Origin: Oligoflexia bacterium
GTDB lineage: Bacteria > Bdellovibrionota > Bacteriovoracia > Bacteriovoracales > Bacteriovoracaceae
Reading direction: 5' to 3'
Assembly (NCBI GenBank): GCA_024229115.1
Contig: JAAEST010000097.1
Location: 248,001 to 312,000 of the forward strand
Length of the DNA stretch: 64,000 nucleotides
Position numbers and translations under genes: made by a program. Positions 35,072 to 44,128 of the stretch are shown piece by piece. Each line of letters starts with the position of its first letter. The stretch's first letter is position 1. A model generated the notes under the pieces. It saw nothing but the letters and a program-made list of their open reading frames with translations. It was not told the origin of the DNA and searched no databases.

Positions 35072-35117
35072 AATCGATCGCTATAATGCCTTAACCTAAG
35101 ATTAGGGTATTTAACTT

Positions 35118-36356
35118 ATGATGGAAAGACCAAATTATTTATCTAAATATATGTTTGACTGGGACAGCATGGATGTTGTTCTTAGCGGACAATCATCTCT
35201 AGATAGTAGATTCTTTCTTAGCCCGCTTCGTGATCAAGACCATGTTCAACAATTTCTTTCGGCCTATGGTCTCGACTATAATGATCCAGTCAATAGGGCG
35301 GAGCTCTTTGGTAACTTTCAAGAGGCCCTTCAGTTTATTCGTCGTTACTTTCTTAAAGAAGGAAGTGAACACGGATTAGATTTAAAAATTCCTAATTCAA
35401 TTATCATGATTACTGATGTTGGTGATTTGTTTCTTATGGCCACAGGTAATTATCCAGATAGTGAGTTGGAAGATACTTTATGGGCCGAGGTTGTTCTTAA
35501 AGTTATGCATACGATTCTTCATGTAGATAAAGACTTAAGAACAAACTACTTTAGTACGATTCAAACACAAATCTTTGATCGGTTTTATCGTCATCTTAGT
35601 CGCGAAGACGAAAGACTTTTTCTAGGTAAAAATAAAGAAGAAGATAAAATCCCACTACTTGAGTTTGAAACAAAGTCTAAGAAAACTAGAGAAAGTGTAA
35701 TTATTAAACTTCTTCATAAAGCGGAGAATGTTGCAGAAGAACTGTTTGATAGAATCGGTGTGAGAATTGTTACAGAAAATAGATTTGATACTTTGAGAGT
35801 AATGAAGTTTCTCTTAGAGAAATTTGTAGTAATTCCTCATAATATAAAGCCAAGTCGAAGCCTCAATACTCTTGTGAATGTAACAAAGTATAAAGAGAAA
35901 CATAGTAACCTCGTTAAGATGGCCCTTCGAAATAATATGTCTGAGAAGAAGTTCCTTCAGGCCGCTGAAAAGGAAGTAAAAGAATGTCTGAATTTCGATG
36001 ATAAAGATCGTAATTCACATTCATTAAATAAGTATCAATCGATACAATTTACTTGTAGGCAACTTATTAAATATAAGAACCCATTCTTACAGGACTTCAA
36101 TGATCTAAGAAAGGAAGCGAAAGAAAGTGGGGATGATAATCTTGCGAAAAAGATTTTAGCAATGGATGTGTCTCTTATTGCCAGAGATGTTCGTTTCTTT
36201 TATCCATTTGAGGTACAGATTGTTGATAAAGAATCTCATAAGACGAATACTGAGGGAGAGGCTTCTCACGTAGAGTATAAAAAATCTCAAGTTCAATCAG
36301 CAATTAGAAGAGTCTTCAAACACCTCTTAGAACTTAAGAATATCGAGCTTAACTAA
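35118..36356 (+). CDS. RelA/SpoT-like nucleotidyltransferase-fold protein
   Basis: 412 residues with no membrane segment. The N-terminal ~180 residues are unfamiliar. From ~195 the alternation matches the (p)ppGpp synthetase fold: FDRIGVRIVTENRFDTLRVM (Asp211 and Arg216 equivalent to the catalytic D-x-x-G-x-R of Rel), NKYQSIQFT (304-312, the YQS motif that contacts substrate), and FEVQIVD (Glu365, equivalent to the E-x-Q-I-R-T motif). No HD hydrolase, TGS or ACT domain is present. It may be a synthetase, a pseudo-enzyme or an RNA-binding variant. The family resembles a conserved Bdellovibrio/delta-group unknown, which I recall only loosely. It converges with the hydrolase gene, overlapping it by 8 bases. 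Confidence 0.7.
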   Translation: MMERPNYLSKYMFDWDSMDVVLSGQSSLDSRFFLSPLRDQDHVQQFLSAYGLDYNDPVNRAELFGNFQEALQFIRRYFLKEGSEHGLDLKIPNSIIMITDVGDLFLMATGNYPDSELEDTLWAEVVLKVMHTILHVDKDLRTNYFSTIQTQIFDRFYRHLSREDERLFLGKNKEEDKIPLLEFETKSKKTRESVIIKLLHKAENVAEELFDRIGVRIVTENRFDTLRVMKFLLEKFVVIPHNIKPSRSLNTLVNVTKYKEKHSNLVKMALRNNMSEKKFLQAAEKEVKECLNFDDKDRNSHSLNKYQSIQFTCRQLIKYKNPFLQDFNDLRKEAKESGDDNLAKKILAMDVSLIARDVRFFYPFEVQIVDKESHKTNTEGEASHVEYKKSQVQSAIRRVFKHLLELKNIELN

Positions 36357-37230
36357 TAAACTTATAAATACGTTGATTAATACTTTCAGGAAAGTCTGCC
36401 TGCGGAACATGACTTCCGTCTTTAACAATATAAAGCTCAGAATTTTCTAAGCGACTGATAAGAATGTCTTGAAGGTAATTAGGGATGACTTGATCCTTAT
36501 CTCCGCCAATAACTAAAGTCTTTGTTTTAATGGCCGAGAGTCGTCCAGCAATATCATGTTCTTTCATTTCATTAAGAAGCTTTAGAAAGATATCAGGGGA
36601 AAGCTCACCAATTCTTTTCATATAGATTTGAATAAACTCATCAGGAACTTTGTCCATATTGAAGCCACCTCGACGAACAAGAAAACGAACAAGAGGATTG
36701 AGATAGGAAGTTGTCCACAACTTTTCATGAACCTTAGGATAGGTTGTGGAAAACCATTCAATATATGGAGTTATAAGTTCCATTGTATTCGTATCAAACA
36801 TTATATCTTGTGGAGGAAGAACTGTTCCACTAATAAGAATCATTGATTTAACAAGTTCGGGATATTGGTAAGCAAACTCTAGAGTAATATTCACACCCAT
36901 AGAGTGACCAATCATAATTGTATTTTTGATCTTTAACTCAGAAATCAAACCATGAAGATCTGAAACGATTCCTTTAAAGTTACAATCTGAAATATTCTCA
37001 CTTGAACTTGAAGAAAAGTGAAAGCGATAATCATGGAGTAGAATTTTATAACCAAGAGATTCAAAAAAAGGAATCTGCTTTTCCCAATGCCCATTACTAC
37101 AAACGAGACCATAGTTAAAAACAATCACAGTATCACTTTCTTTTAATTCAGATGGTAAGAAATTAGTATGATAGAGAATTCTAAAACCATCTTTAGAGTA
37201 AAAATAATTATTATTAAAATTTTCTAACAT
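36349..37230 (-). CDS. Alpha/beta-hydrolase
   Basis: 293 residues. Oxyanion region FNYGLVCSNGHWEKQIPFF, nucleophile elbow GHSMG (Ser110), late acid GGDKDQVIP and late His DGSHVPQ complete the catalytic triad. No signal peptide, so cytoplasmic. Substrate unknown; esterase, lipase or peptidase-type activity is all that can be said. Its start overlaps the end of the FHA-protein gene by 7 bases, so the two are co-translated. Confidence 0.9.
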   Translation of the reverse strand: MLENFNNNYFYSKDGFRILYHTNFLPSELKESDTVIVFNYGLVCSNGHWEKQIPFFESLGYKILLHDYRFHFSSSSSENISDCNFKGIVSDLHGLISELKIKNTIMIGHSMGVNITLEFAYQYPELVKSMILISGTVLPPQDIMFDTNTMELITPYIEWFSTTYPKVHEKLWTTSYLNPLVRFLVRRGGFNMDKVPDEFIQIYMKRIGELSPDIFLKLLNEMKEHDIAGRLSAIKTKTLVIGGDKDQVIPNYLQDILISRLENSELYIVKDGSHVPQADFPESINQRIYKFIS

Positions 37231-37646
37231 AGATCTTCTAGGTTTTTTAATTCGTGTTCAAGTTGCTCTAGAAAAAATTCCGATTGAGCACCTCTATTAT
37301 AAGCATCTCTAAACAGTTGTTCATAATCAGTTACTGGTATAGATGAAAGGTTGAGTTTGGTAAAACGAAACTCAATGTCGCCGATTTTAACAGTATCACC
37401 GATGGTGTGAACTTTATCTCCAGAAACCTTCTTTCCATTGGAGTAATAGTATTTCGCATCAATATTTTTAACAGAGACTTTGTCATCTGATATTAACGAA
37501 ATTTTGAGATGATAATTTCTTATTTCTTTAAATGGAAAATAGAGATTAGATTTCTTAGAGCTTCCTACAGAAATAGACTTAAAATAAAACTCATAAGGAG
37601 AAATAAAGTCAGGATCTGGTGAATTGGTAACTTCTAAAAAAATCAT
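37224..37646 (-). CDS. Degenerate FHA-domain protein
   Basis: 140 residues. Residues ~22-108 form a beta-sandwich like an FHA domain (SISVGSSKKSNLYF; EIRNYHLKISLI; IGDTVKIGDIEFRFTKL). The canonical phosphothreonine-binding residues are absent: GR is GS, SxxH is RNYH, and NG is NGKKVSG. It may therefore bind a non-phosphorylated partner. A C-terminal helix (~112-140) follows. It is translationally coupled to the hydrolase gene. Confidence 0.6.
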   Translation of the reverse strand: MIFLEVTNSPDPDFISPYEFYFKSISVGSSKKSNLYFPFKEIRNYHLKISLISDDKVSVKNIDAKYYYSNGKKVSGDKVHTIGDTVKIGDIEFRFTKLNLSSIPVTDYEQLFRDAYNRGAQSEFFLEQLEHELKNLEDLC

Positions 37647-37708
37647 AATATATTTCGTAGTGGTTTAGTATATTTTATCAAAAAATAAGAATCTTGAGAC
37701 TAGGAAAT

Positions 37709-39832
37709 TTAAACCGTTTCTGTAATATGAGGGTCAGTTTTAAACTGATTAATCTGCTTTTGTATTATTTCATTCTTTTCTTCAAATAATCTTACTGCTA
37801 GAGCTCTGGCCTCAATCAATATTGGTTGATGAAGAATAATATTCGCTAGAACCTTCGTTGAAGTTTCTCCTGACTGCTGAACGCCAAAAAGGTTTCCCTC
37901 ACCACGAAGACGTAGGTCTTCCTCAGAAATGATAAAGCCATCAGTATTATTTTCGATTACTTTTAATCTTTCCATGCTGTGAGGAGAAATTTTCTTATCG
38001 TTAACAAGAAAGCAAAAACCAGGTTTTTCGCCTCTTCCAACTCGTCCTCGAAGTTGATGAAGAGAAGAAAGTCCAAAGCGTTCTGGATTCATAATGGCCA
38101 TGATGGTTGAGTTTGTAACATTAATTCCAACCTCAATTACAGATGTGGCAATTAGGATATCAATTTTATGTTCTTTAAAGTCGAGAAATGTTTGTTGTTT
38201 TTCATCGCTACTGAGCTGACCGTGAAGGCCACTAATTCTGTACTTAGGAAAAAACTTTTTAAAACGTGCAAGAACACTTTCTAGATTTGTAATGTCTTGC
38301 ATCTCAGATTCAGTAATGGCAGGAACAACGACATAGGCTTGTTCTCCCATTGAGATTCTTGTATTGAGAAATGTTAAAAACTTATCAAAAGTATCTGGCT
38401 GAACTATTCGCGTTTTAGTTCCTTTTCGATCACTTGGCATCGTCTTGATCACTGAAATCTCAAGATCTCCATATTGAGTAAGAGAAAGAGAGCGTGGAAT
38501 AGGAGTTGCCGACATAAGAAGACAGTGACACCCTTCATTCTTACTTACTAATTTGATCCTTTGGTTAACACCAAATTTATGTTGTTCATCAATGATGGCA
38601 AGGCCTAAATTCTTATAATGAACACTTTCTTGAAAGAGGGAATGTGTTCCAATAATGAATTGTATTTCTCCTGAAGAAATAGATGCCTGAACTTCTTTTT
38701 TCTTTGCTGGCTTTTGGCTTCCTAAGAGAAGGCCAACACTCACACCTTTATCTTTGAACAGTTCACTTAAAGTGAGAAAGTGCTGAAGAGCTAAAGATTC
38801 AGTAGGGCACATAAGAGCTACTTGATATCCATCGGCAATGGCCATTAACCCTGCAAGTATGGCAACAGTTGTCTTTCCACTTCCCACATCTCCTTGAACG
38901 AGTCTCATCATAGGCTTTGATGATGAAAAGTCATCCATGATTTCATGAATTACTTTTTCTTGATCAGTTGTGAGTGGATAGGGAAAGTAGGAGATAAAGT
39001 CTTTTAGCTTGTCCTCATTCTTTGATATTTGAATCCCTTTCTTTTCTTCAAGTAGGCTCTTGCGTGAAAGAATTTTCAGCTGATCTTGAAAGAATTCTTG
39101 AAAAATTAATCGGTCTTCAGCCTTGTATCTTTCTTTTTCATAAAGGTCATAATCTGTTTGACCATGAAGAATCTTAAAGGCCTGTTTTAAAGGGAGAAAA
39201 CCTTTTAATTCTTCTAAGCTTTCAAGTGGATCATCAATATGATCCCATAAATGGTCTGGTAGTTTCTTAAATAACTTAGTTATATTAGCAGGACCTATTC
39301 CATTAATAGTAGGGTATTGAACTTTTATAGAGGAAGGAAACTCTGACCAGTAGTCTAAATCTCTTTCATATTCACTATCTAAAACCACCTGATGATCGGG
39401 ATTAACAATTTGTAATTGACCATTAAAGGATGTGATCTCTCCTAGGAAACTAATCTTATCTAAACTTTCGATTTTTTTTACCTGTGAGGGGTAGCAATTA
39501 AACCATTTAAGAGAAATAGTATCAGGGCTAAAACGATCCTGAATAGTCACAGTAATATTTGCGAGTGGAGCTTTCCCTTTACCCGATGTTTTAAAATTAG
39601 GTCTAGTCTGAACACTTAAGATCTTTCCCATACCTCTAAACATGGAATCAATTTGTGCTAATTTAAATGATTGGAATGTAGGTAGTTGAACGATCCTTAG
39701 CGGGAGTATCCATAATAAGTCATTGAGAGTTTTGTAACCGGCTTCATTTAATTTGACTGCGGTTTTAGAAGGGCCCTTAGAACTAAAGAGCCCTGAAATA
39801 GGAGAGTTCCAATCAATACTAAACGTACTCAA
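37709..39832 (-). CDS. recG: ATP-dependent DNA helicase RecG
   Basis: 707 residues. An N-terminal wedge/OB domain (SISGLFSSKGPSKTAVKLNEAG; DRFSPDTISLKWFNCYPSQ) is followed by helicase lobes with Walker A GDVGSGKTTVAIL, DEQH (IIDEQHKFG), motif III SATPIPR, and GRVGRGEKPGFCFL. RecG remodels stalled replication forks. The start overlaps the end of greA by 14 bases on the same strand, so translation is probably coupled. Start and length are normal for the family. Confidence 0.97.
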   Translation of the reverse strand: MSTFSIDWNSPISGLFSSKGPSKTAVKLNEAGYKTLNDLLWILPLRIVQLPTFQSFKLAQIDSMFRGMGKILSVQTRPNFKTSGKGKAPLANITVTIQDRFSPDTISLKWFNCYPSQVKKIESLDKISFLGEITSFNGQLQIVNPDHQVVLDSEYERDLDYWSEFPSSIKVQYPTINGIGPANITKLFKKLPDHLWDHIDDPLESLEELKGFLPLKQAFKILHGQTDYDLYEKERYKAEDRLIFQEFFQDQLKILSRKSLLEEKKGIQISKNEDKLKDFISYFPYPLTTDQEKVIHEIMDDFSSSKPMMRLVQGDVGSGKTTVAILAGLMAIADGYQVALMCPTESLALQHFLTLSELFKDKGVSVGLLLGSQKPAKKKEVQASISSGEIQFIIGTHSLFQESVHYKNLGLAIIDEQHKFGVNQRIKLVSKNEGCHCLLMSATPIPRSLSLTQYGDLEISVIKTMPSDRKGTKTRIVQPDTFDKFLTFLNTRISMGEQAYVVVPAITESEMQDITNLESVLARFKKFFPKYRISGLHGQLSSDEKQQTFLDFKEHKIDILIATSVIEVGINVTNSTIMAIMNPERFGLSSLHQLRGRVGRGEKPGFCFLVNDKKISPHSMERLKVIENNTDGFIISEEDLRLRGEGNLFGVQQSGETSTKVLANIILHQPILIEARALAVRLFEEKNEIIQKQINQFKTDPHITETV

Positions 39833-40298
39833 TCGCCTCTACCTCATATTCAACATCACCTTTGGGTGCTTTTACGATGACAGTATCACCTTCTTCTTTA
39901 CCAATCATCGCTTTTCCAAGAGGGCTAGTATAAGAAATTTTTCCATCTTTGATATCAGACTCATCCTCACCAACGATTTGATATTTAACTGTCTCGTCCT
40001 TATCGACATCTAAAAGAGTAACAGTTGCTCCGAAAACAATCGTTTCTGACTCAACAGTACTAGGATCTATGACATTAGCATTACCAACAATAGCTTGAAG
40101 TTGAGCAATACGACCTTCAATATGACCTTGCTTTTCTTTAGCTGCATGATATTCAGCATTCTCTTTTAAATCTCCAAGTTCTCTCGCTTCAGCAATTGTT
40201 ACTTTGATTTCTTCTCTTTCAACTTTAACAAGATGTTCAAGTTCGCTATTTAATTTCTCATATCCGATTTTAGTAATTGGTTTTGATTGTTGGCTCAT
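39819..40298 (-). CDS. greA: Transcription elongation factor GreA
   Basis: 159 residues. The N-terminal coiled coil has TIAEARELGDLKENAEYHAAKE, including the acidic tip that stimulates RNA cleavage in the polymerase secondary channel. A C-terminal FKBP-like domain ends with ISYTSPLGKAMIGKEEGDTV. GreA rescues backtracked polymerase. It is 14 bases from the zinc-ribbon gene upstream and overlaps recG downstream. Confidence 0.97.
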   Translation of the reverse strand: MSQQSKPITKIGYEKLNSELEHLVKVEREEIKVTIAEARELGDLKENAEYHAAKEKQGHIEGRIAQLQAIVGNANVIDPSTVESETIVFGATVTLLDVDKDETVKYQIVGEDESDIKDGKISYTSPLGKAMIGKEEGDTVIVKAPKGDVEYEVEAIEYV

Positions 40299-40312
40299 AA
40301 TTTTTCCTATTA

Positions 40313-40618
40313 TTAATCTTTAAAAAGAGCATTGGCGGCACTTAATATATCGTCATTAGAAGTTCCACCATTTCCACTTCCACCTAACTTAAAAAATTCA
40401 CAAAAATTTGCTTTTTCTTTATCTAGAACGCGATTTGCCATAGGCTCTCGACACTCATTATAAGCTGTTTTGTCGAAAAATGAACACATATTGCAACAAT
40501 GAAGGGAGGCAAAGCATTTCGGGCACTCATCGCTTCTGTGAATTTTTGAATCTACATTAAATTCTGTGTCGGCATTACATTTGTAGCATAATACTGACTT
40601 GTTTTGCTCAGCTACCAT
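40313..40618 (-). CDS. Small Cys-rich zinc-ribbon protein
   Basis: 101 residues with CYKC, CPKC, HCCNMC and CEFF: four close Cys pairs consistent with two zinc ribbons. The segment EKANFCEFFKLGG near the end is conserved in a widespread uncharacterised bacterial family, which I recognise by pattern only. No signal peptide. It sits in a likely operon with the upstream membrane protein (its start overlaps that gene's last base) and greA. Function unknown. Confidence 0.65.
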   Translation of the reverse strand: MVAEQNKSVLCYKCNADTEFNVDSKIHRSDECPKCFASLHCCNMCSFFDKTAYNECREPMANRVLDKEKANFCEFFKLGGSGNGGTSNDDILSAANALFKD

Positions 40619-41136
40619 TAAAAGCTCCAGTCTTTATTAATGGAAACTCCAAAATCTTTCTTATCAGATTCTGTGTTGTTCTCAGTATTGAAGAAAATCT
40701 TTGGAAGATTTCTTTTGTTATATTCATCAATCGCCTTGGTGAGATTTAACTCATTAGACTTTTCAAGAGTTCTTGCTACAAGGAAGTTGATGGCAATCAT
40801 GGCTAATCCTCCTACTAGGAGAGTCTGTCTTCGATCAATATCATCTCCAGCTACAAAGCTTGAGATAAGCATTCCCGTTCCGACAGTTCCAAGTAATGTA
40901 TTTTGCCATTTGATTTTAGAATTTTCTTGATAGACATCTAAATAGCTCTTAGCAATAGGGTCTTTTTCAAGATGATATCTAAGACCTTCGCCTTTTTGTG
41001 AACTGTCAGTATCAACGAGGACGTCTTGATAGTTAATCGTCGCAATACGGCTACAGGTTTCAGCACTGTAAGCTGCACTATTGAAAATAAATATGAGGAC
41101 AAGAAATACATTTTTCACAGCCTTTAAATTTACCAT
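40618..41136 (-). CDS. Exported membrane-associated protein of unknown function
   Basis: 172 residues from the Met at 41136 (MVNLKAVKNVFLVLIFIFNSA), which opens a signal peptide; the longer reading to 41214 adds 26 residues that are not signal-like. Cys follows soon after cleavage (AETCSR) but there is no lipobox. Two hydrophobic segments occur at ~85-101 and ~110-125, separated by DDIDRRQTL. The family was not recognised. Its stop overlaps the zinc-ribbon gene. Confidence 0.5.
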   Translation of the reverse strand: MVNLKAVKNVFLVLIFIFNSAAYSAETCSRIATINYQDVLVDTDSSQKGEGLRYHLEKDPIAKSYLDVYQENSKIKWQNTLLGTVGTGMLISSFVAGDDIDRRQTLLVGGLAMIAINFLVARTLEKSNELNLTKAIDEYNKRNLPKIFFNTENNTESDKKDFGVSINKDWSF

Positions 41137-41196
41137 CAAAATGCAAGAATGGCTAAGAAGGGAACATTGACGAAGACACGTTGCGTGATAAGAAAA

Positions 41197-41225
41197 TTTA
41201 CACCAGAATGCCATCTCAATATAAA
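41197..41225 (+). promoter_or_regulatory. Promoter for the UbiB-family kinase gene
   Basis: TTTACA (41197-41202), 17-base spacer, TATAAA (41220-41225), about 30 bases before the ATG at 41255. Confidence 0.6.
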
Positions 41226-41254
41226 ATAGAAAGGTTACAAGTTAGGAGAATCAA

Positions 41255-42973
41255 ATGGATTTGATTAGAACAGGTATAGGTATTCACAAAACAATCAGAA
41301 ATGTTTCCAGAATGAGGGAGATTGCTGTCATTTTTGGAAAGCACGGTTTTGATGAGTTTATTGGTATGAATGTCATACCAGGTTTGAATGTTGTTCTTCC
41401 AAAATCAAAGAAAGGTATTAAGCAAGAGCTCGATGAGCGTGGAGAGTTTGAATGGCCAAAAGTACTAGGCTATAGACTTCGACTTTGTTTTGAAGAACTA
41501 GGGCCAGCTTTTATAAAGTTAGGACAGTTACTTAGTAGTCGTGAAGATATTTTTGATAAAGCATTTATCGATGAAATGAAAATACTTCGCGATAAAGTTA
41601 AGCCGATTCCTTTCAGTGAATTGAAAGCCGAAGTTTCTAAAAGTCTTGGTTGCCCAATTGAAGATGTTTTTGAGTCAATTGATGAGAACCCAATTGGGAC
41701 AGCAAGTATTGGAGTGGTTTTTAAAGGGAAGTTAAAAACTGGTGAAGATGTTGTTATTAAAGTCAGAAGACCTGGAATTGAAAAAACCATGCTTACTGAT
41801 TTCTCAATTATGAGATTCTTAGCTTCACAGGCAGAAAGATTTTCTGATGAAGTTAAGTACCTAGGAGTTTCTCGAATTCTTAAAGATTTCTCAGCATCGT
41901 TACAATCAGAATTAAATTTGTATTCAGAAGCACTCAATTGCGATCGATTTAGAAAAGTAATCGAAGGGCATAATGCCTCAGACCTTATTTATCTTCCAAA
42001 AATGTACGAAGAGTTATCGAGCGAAAATCTTCTTGTGATGGAGCAGCTAAAAGGAATTCCTTTTAGTAATCAAGCAGAGATTTCAAAACATAAAGAAGAA
42101 TTAGAGAAGAAACTCGATCGTGGTCTTAATGTTTTTATTAAAACATTTTTAAAAGATGGTTACTTCCATGCAGATCTTCATGGGGGTAATTTCTTTCTCT
42201 TAGAAGACGGAAGAATTGGGCTTATTGATTTTGGTTTAATGGGAACTCTTTCTAAGAAAGGAAGAAAGAACTTTGTGGCCATCGTCTATGCCCTTTTAAC
42301 TTTTAATTATGAGCATATCGTTTATGAGTTCTTAGATGTAGCTGAATATGATGAAATTCCTGATGTCGATGCTCTCATTGGTGATGTTAGAGATGTTCTC
42401 AGTCCTTATATTGGTTTAACTGTTCAGCAAACTGACTTTGCCATGCTCTTCCAAGAAGTCATTAATACACTTAAACACCATCAACTATTTCTTCCAAGAG
42501 AATGGTTCATTGTATTTAGGGCCTTGATAACACTTGATGGAGTTGGTCGTTCTGTTGGGCAAGACTTCGATATTTATTCAATGATGGAAAATGATATCGA
42601 GAGTATTATCAAAGAAAGCTTTTCAAAAGAAGAGTTAATTGAAGAGTCTCTATGGGCAGCTAAAGACTTAATGGGGTCGGGGAGAGTTATTCCTCGTCAT
42701 ATAAAATGGTTTTTAAAACACTGGTCAAAGAAAGGTTATGCCTTTGATCTAAATCTTCAGGGAATAGACAGACCTTTAAAGAATATAAATTCTTCAATTC
42801 TATTCTTAGGATATGTAGCTCTTTGCTGTGTTTTCTTAATTTCTGGAAATGATTTTCTTCCAGCGGATGATCAAATTAATTTCAGAACAATTCCAACTAT
42901 TACTTGGGTGTTTTGGATATTCTCATTCTTCTCCTTTGTAATGGCCACAAAGAGAGTGAATAAATCTAAATAG
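41255..42973 (+). CDS. ABC1/UbiB-family atypical kinase
   Basis: 572 residues. The KxGQ-type motif PAFIKLGQLLSSREDI (~85-100) and the Ala-rich-loop region typical of UbiB kinases are present, with the ATP-binding Lys and DxxxxN/DFG equivalents in FHADLHGGNFFLLEDGRIG and GLIDFGLMG. The C-terminal ~55 residues contain two membrane helices (ILFLGYVALCCVFLIS; TWVFWIFSFFSFVMA). UbiB proteins support ubiquinone biosynthesis or lipid homeostasis at the inner membrane. A terminator follows. Confidence 0.88.
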   Translation: MDLIRTGIGIHKTIRNVSRMREIAVIFGKHGFDEFIGMNVIPGLNVVLPKSKKGIKQELDERGEFEWPKVLGYRLRLCFEELGPAFIKLGQLLSSREDIFDKAFIDEMKILRDKVKPIPFSELKAEVSKSLGCPIEDVFESIDENPIGTASIGVVFKGKLKTGEDVVIKVRRPGIEKTMLTDFSIMRFLASQAERFSDEVKYLGVSRILKDFSASLQSELNLYSEALNCDRFRKVIEGHNASDLIYLPKMYEELSSENLLVMEQLKGIPFSNQAEISKHKEELEKKLDRGLNVFIKTFLKDGYFHADLHGGNFFLLEDGRIGLIDFGLMGTLSKKGRKNFVAIVYALLTFNYEHIVYEFLDVAEYDEIPDVDALIGDVRDVLSPYIGLTVQQTDFAMLFQEVINTLKHHQLFLPREWFIVFRALITLDGVGRSVGQDFDIYSMMENDIESIIKESFSKEELIEESLWAAKDLMGSGRVIPRHIKWFLKHWSKKGYAFDLNLQGIDRPLKNINSSILFLGYVALCCVFLISGNDFLPADDQINFRTIPTITWVFWIFSFFSFVMATKRVNKSK

Positions 42974-43955
42974 AATCAATTCCTCCAATCCATATTGGAG
43001 GAACTTCTTTTTTTATTTCTTCGAACCAGCTAGGTCCAAAAATACCTTGAATAACTTCATGTTGTTCAAGTTGAAATACTTCTTGGCCAAAATGTAATGT
43101 TGATTTAGATGAGAGTTGTACACTAGAACCAATATCTTTGAACCATTGATTTAAAAGATCAAGATTTGAAAGCTTCATCTGCCCCATATATCTACCAGCT
43201 ACATCATTATCAATTTCGGGAGACCAAAAGCTATTGGCCTCTATTTGAAAGTCGGGAGAGTTAAGACCAGTACTTTCATGGCAAATATTCTTTAAATCAA
43301 AACCTTTAGAGCAAAGAGCATATTTCGTTTGTTGATCATCGGTAAATACTTTAGCAGTTGAGTGGGAATAGAAGTTACTCCAAAAGTCTTCATCTCTATG
43401 ATGAATGACATTATTTAAAGCATTATCTTTATATTGTGATTCAATTAGCTTCTTAAGTTGATCATTAATAGTGACTGAGTTTAAATTCTTGGCCTTCTTT
43501 ATAACTTCTTTTTCACTGATATAACCAAATGGAAAGAATTCCCAGGCCTGATAGATCTCTGGATCACCTGTCCAAAGAATAAAGAGGGCAGTTTCCTTGT
43601 GATACTGATTAAGTAACTTAGAAAAGAACATTTTAAAGATGCCGTGCCCTCGATATTGATCGGCTACAGCGATCCCACCCATAAAAGTGACAGGAAGAAG
43701 TTTATCTTTATATATAAGGTGGGTTTTATAAAGAGCAATCGTCGCTGCAATATCATTATCAATCTCTAAATAATGACAGTGCTCAAGATTCTTATCTATA
43801 AAGAGAGGAAAGAAGTCTTTTTCGTATGAATTATAGTCATCATACTTAAATGCCTGTTCAATTAATGAACAGTAATCCGCTTTTTTTTCTGGAAACTCTT
43901 TAAGATTTTTATATTCGATGACTTCCTCACCTTTGTTCTTGGGCAAACTTACCAT
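42966..43955 (-). CDS. GNAT-family acetyltransferase
   Basis: 329 residues. The acetyl-CoA-binding segment is RGHGIFKMFFSKLLNQYHKE, preceded by VTFMGGIAVADQY; these match motif A of GNAT enzymes (R/Q-x-x-G-x-G/A). The rest, including a C-terminal domain, is less typical. No export signal. It is convergent with the UbiB gene, whose terminator (42980-43016) lies inside this coding sequence. Substrate unknown. Confidence 0.8.
   Translation of the reverse strand: MVSLPKNKGEEVIEYKNLKEFPEKKADYCSLIEQAFKYDDYNSYEKDFFPLFIDKNLEHCHYLEIDNDIAATIALYKTHLIYKDKLLPVTFMGGIAVADQYRGHGIFKMFFSKLLNQYHKETALFILWTGDPEIYQAWEFFPFGYISEKEVIKKAKNLNSVTINDQLKKLIESQYKDNALNNVIHHRDEDFWSNFYSHSTAKVFTDDQQTKYALCSKGFDLKNICHESTGLNSPDFQIEANSFWSPEIDNDVAGRYMGQMKLSNLDLLNQWFKDIGSSVQLSSKSTLHFGQEVFQLEQHEVIQGIFGPSWFEEIKKEVPPIWIGGIDSI
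42980..43016 (+). terminator. Terminator of the UbiB gene, inside the convergent GNAT gene
   Basis: Ten-base stem TTCCTCCAAT / ATTGGAGGAA with 4-base loop CCAT, followed by CTTC and a run of seven T. It lies entirely within the last codons of the minus-strand acetyltransferase gene. Confidence 0.88.
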
Positions 43956-44022
43956 TTATTTACAGCTACTTAAGTTATTAAACGGCAAGATCTGCCTAGT
44001 GTCTAATATCTTAACAATTTTT

Positions 44023-44049
44023 TTAAGAAGTATAGCGGAGCGTCGAAAA
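44023..44049 (+). promoter_or_regulatory. Possible weak sigma-28 promoter for the first flagellin
   Basis: TTAA (44023-44026), 15 bases, GTCGAAAA (44042-44049), compared with the consensus TAAA-N15-GCCGATAA: 3 of 4 and 6 of 8. It is in the right place but imperfect. Confidence 0.35.
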
Positions 44050-44086
44050 GGTTATTGAAGGAATTGGTCCTAGGGCCATTTCATTA

Positions 44087-44103
44087 GCAGGAAGGATTCT
44101 TGC
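44087..44103 (+). promoter_or_regulatory. GGA-loop hairpin in the first flagellin leader
   Basis: GCAGGAA pairs with TTCTTGC (one G.U pair) and exposes GGA (44094-44096) in the loop. A second GGA is in the ribosome site AAGGAGG. This arrangement is typical of CsrA-bound leaders; see the stronger site at 45154. Confidence 0.4.
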
Positions 44104-44128
44104 TTAACCCAATATCAAGGAGGATAAA

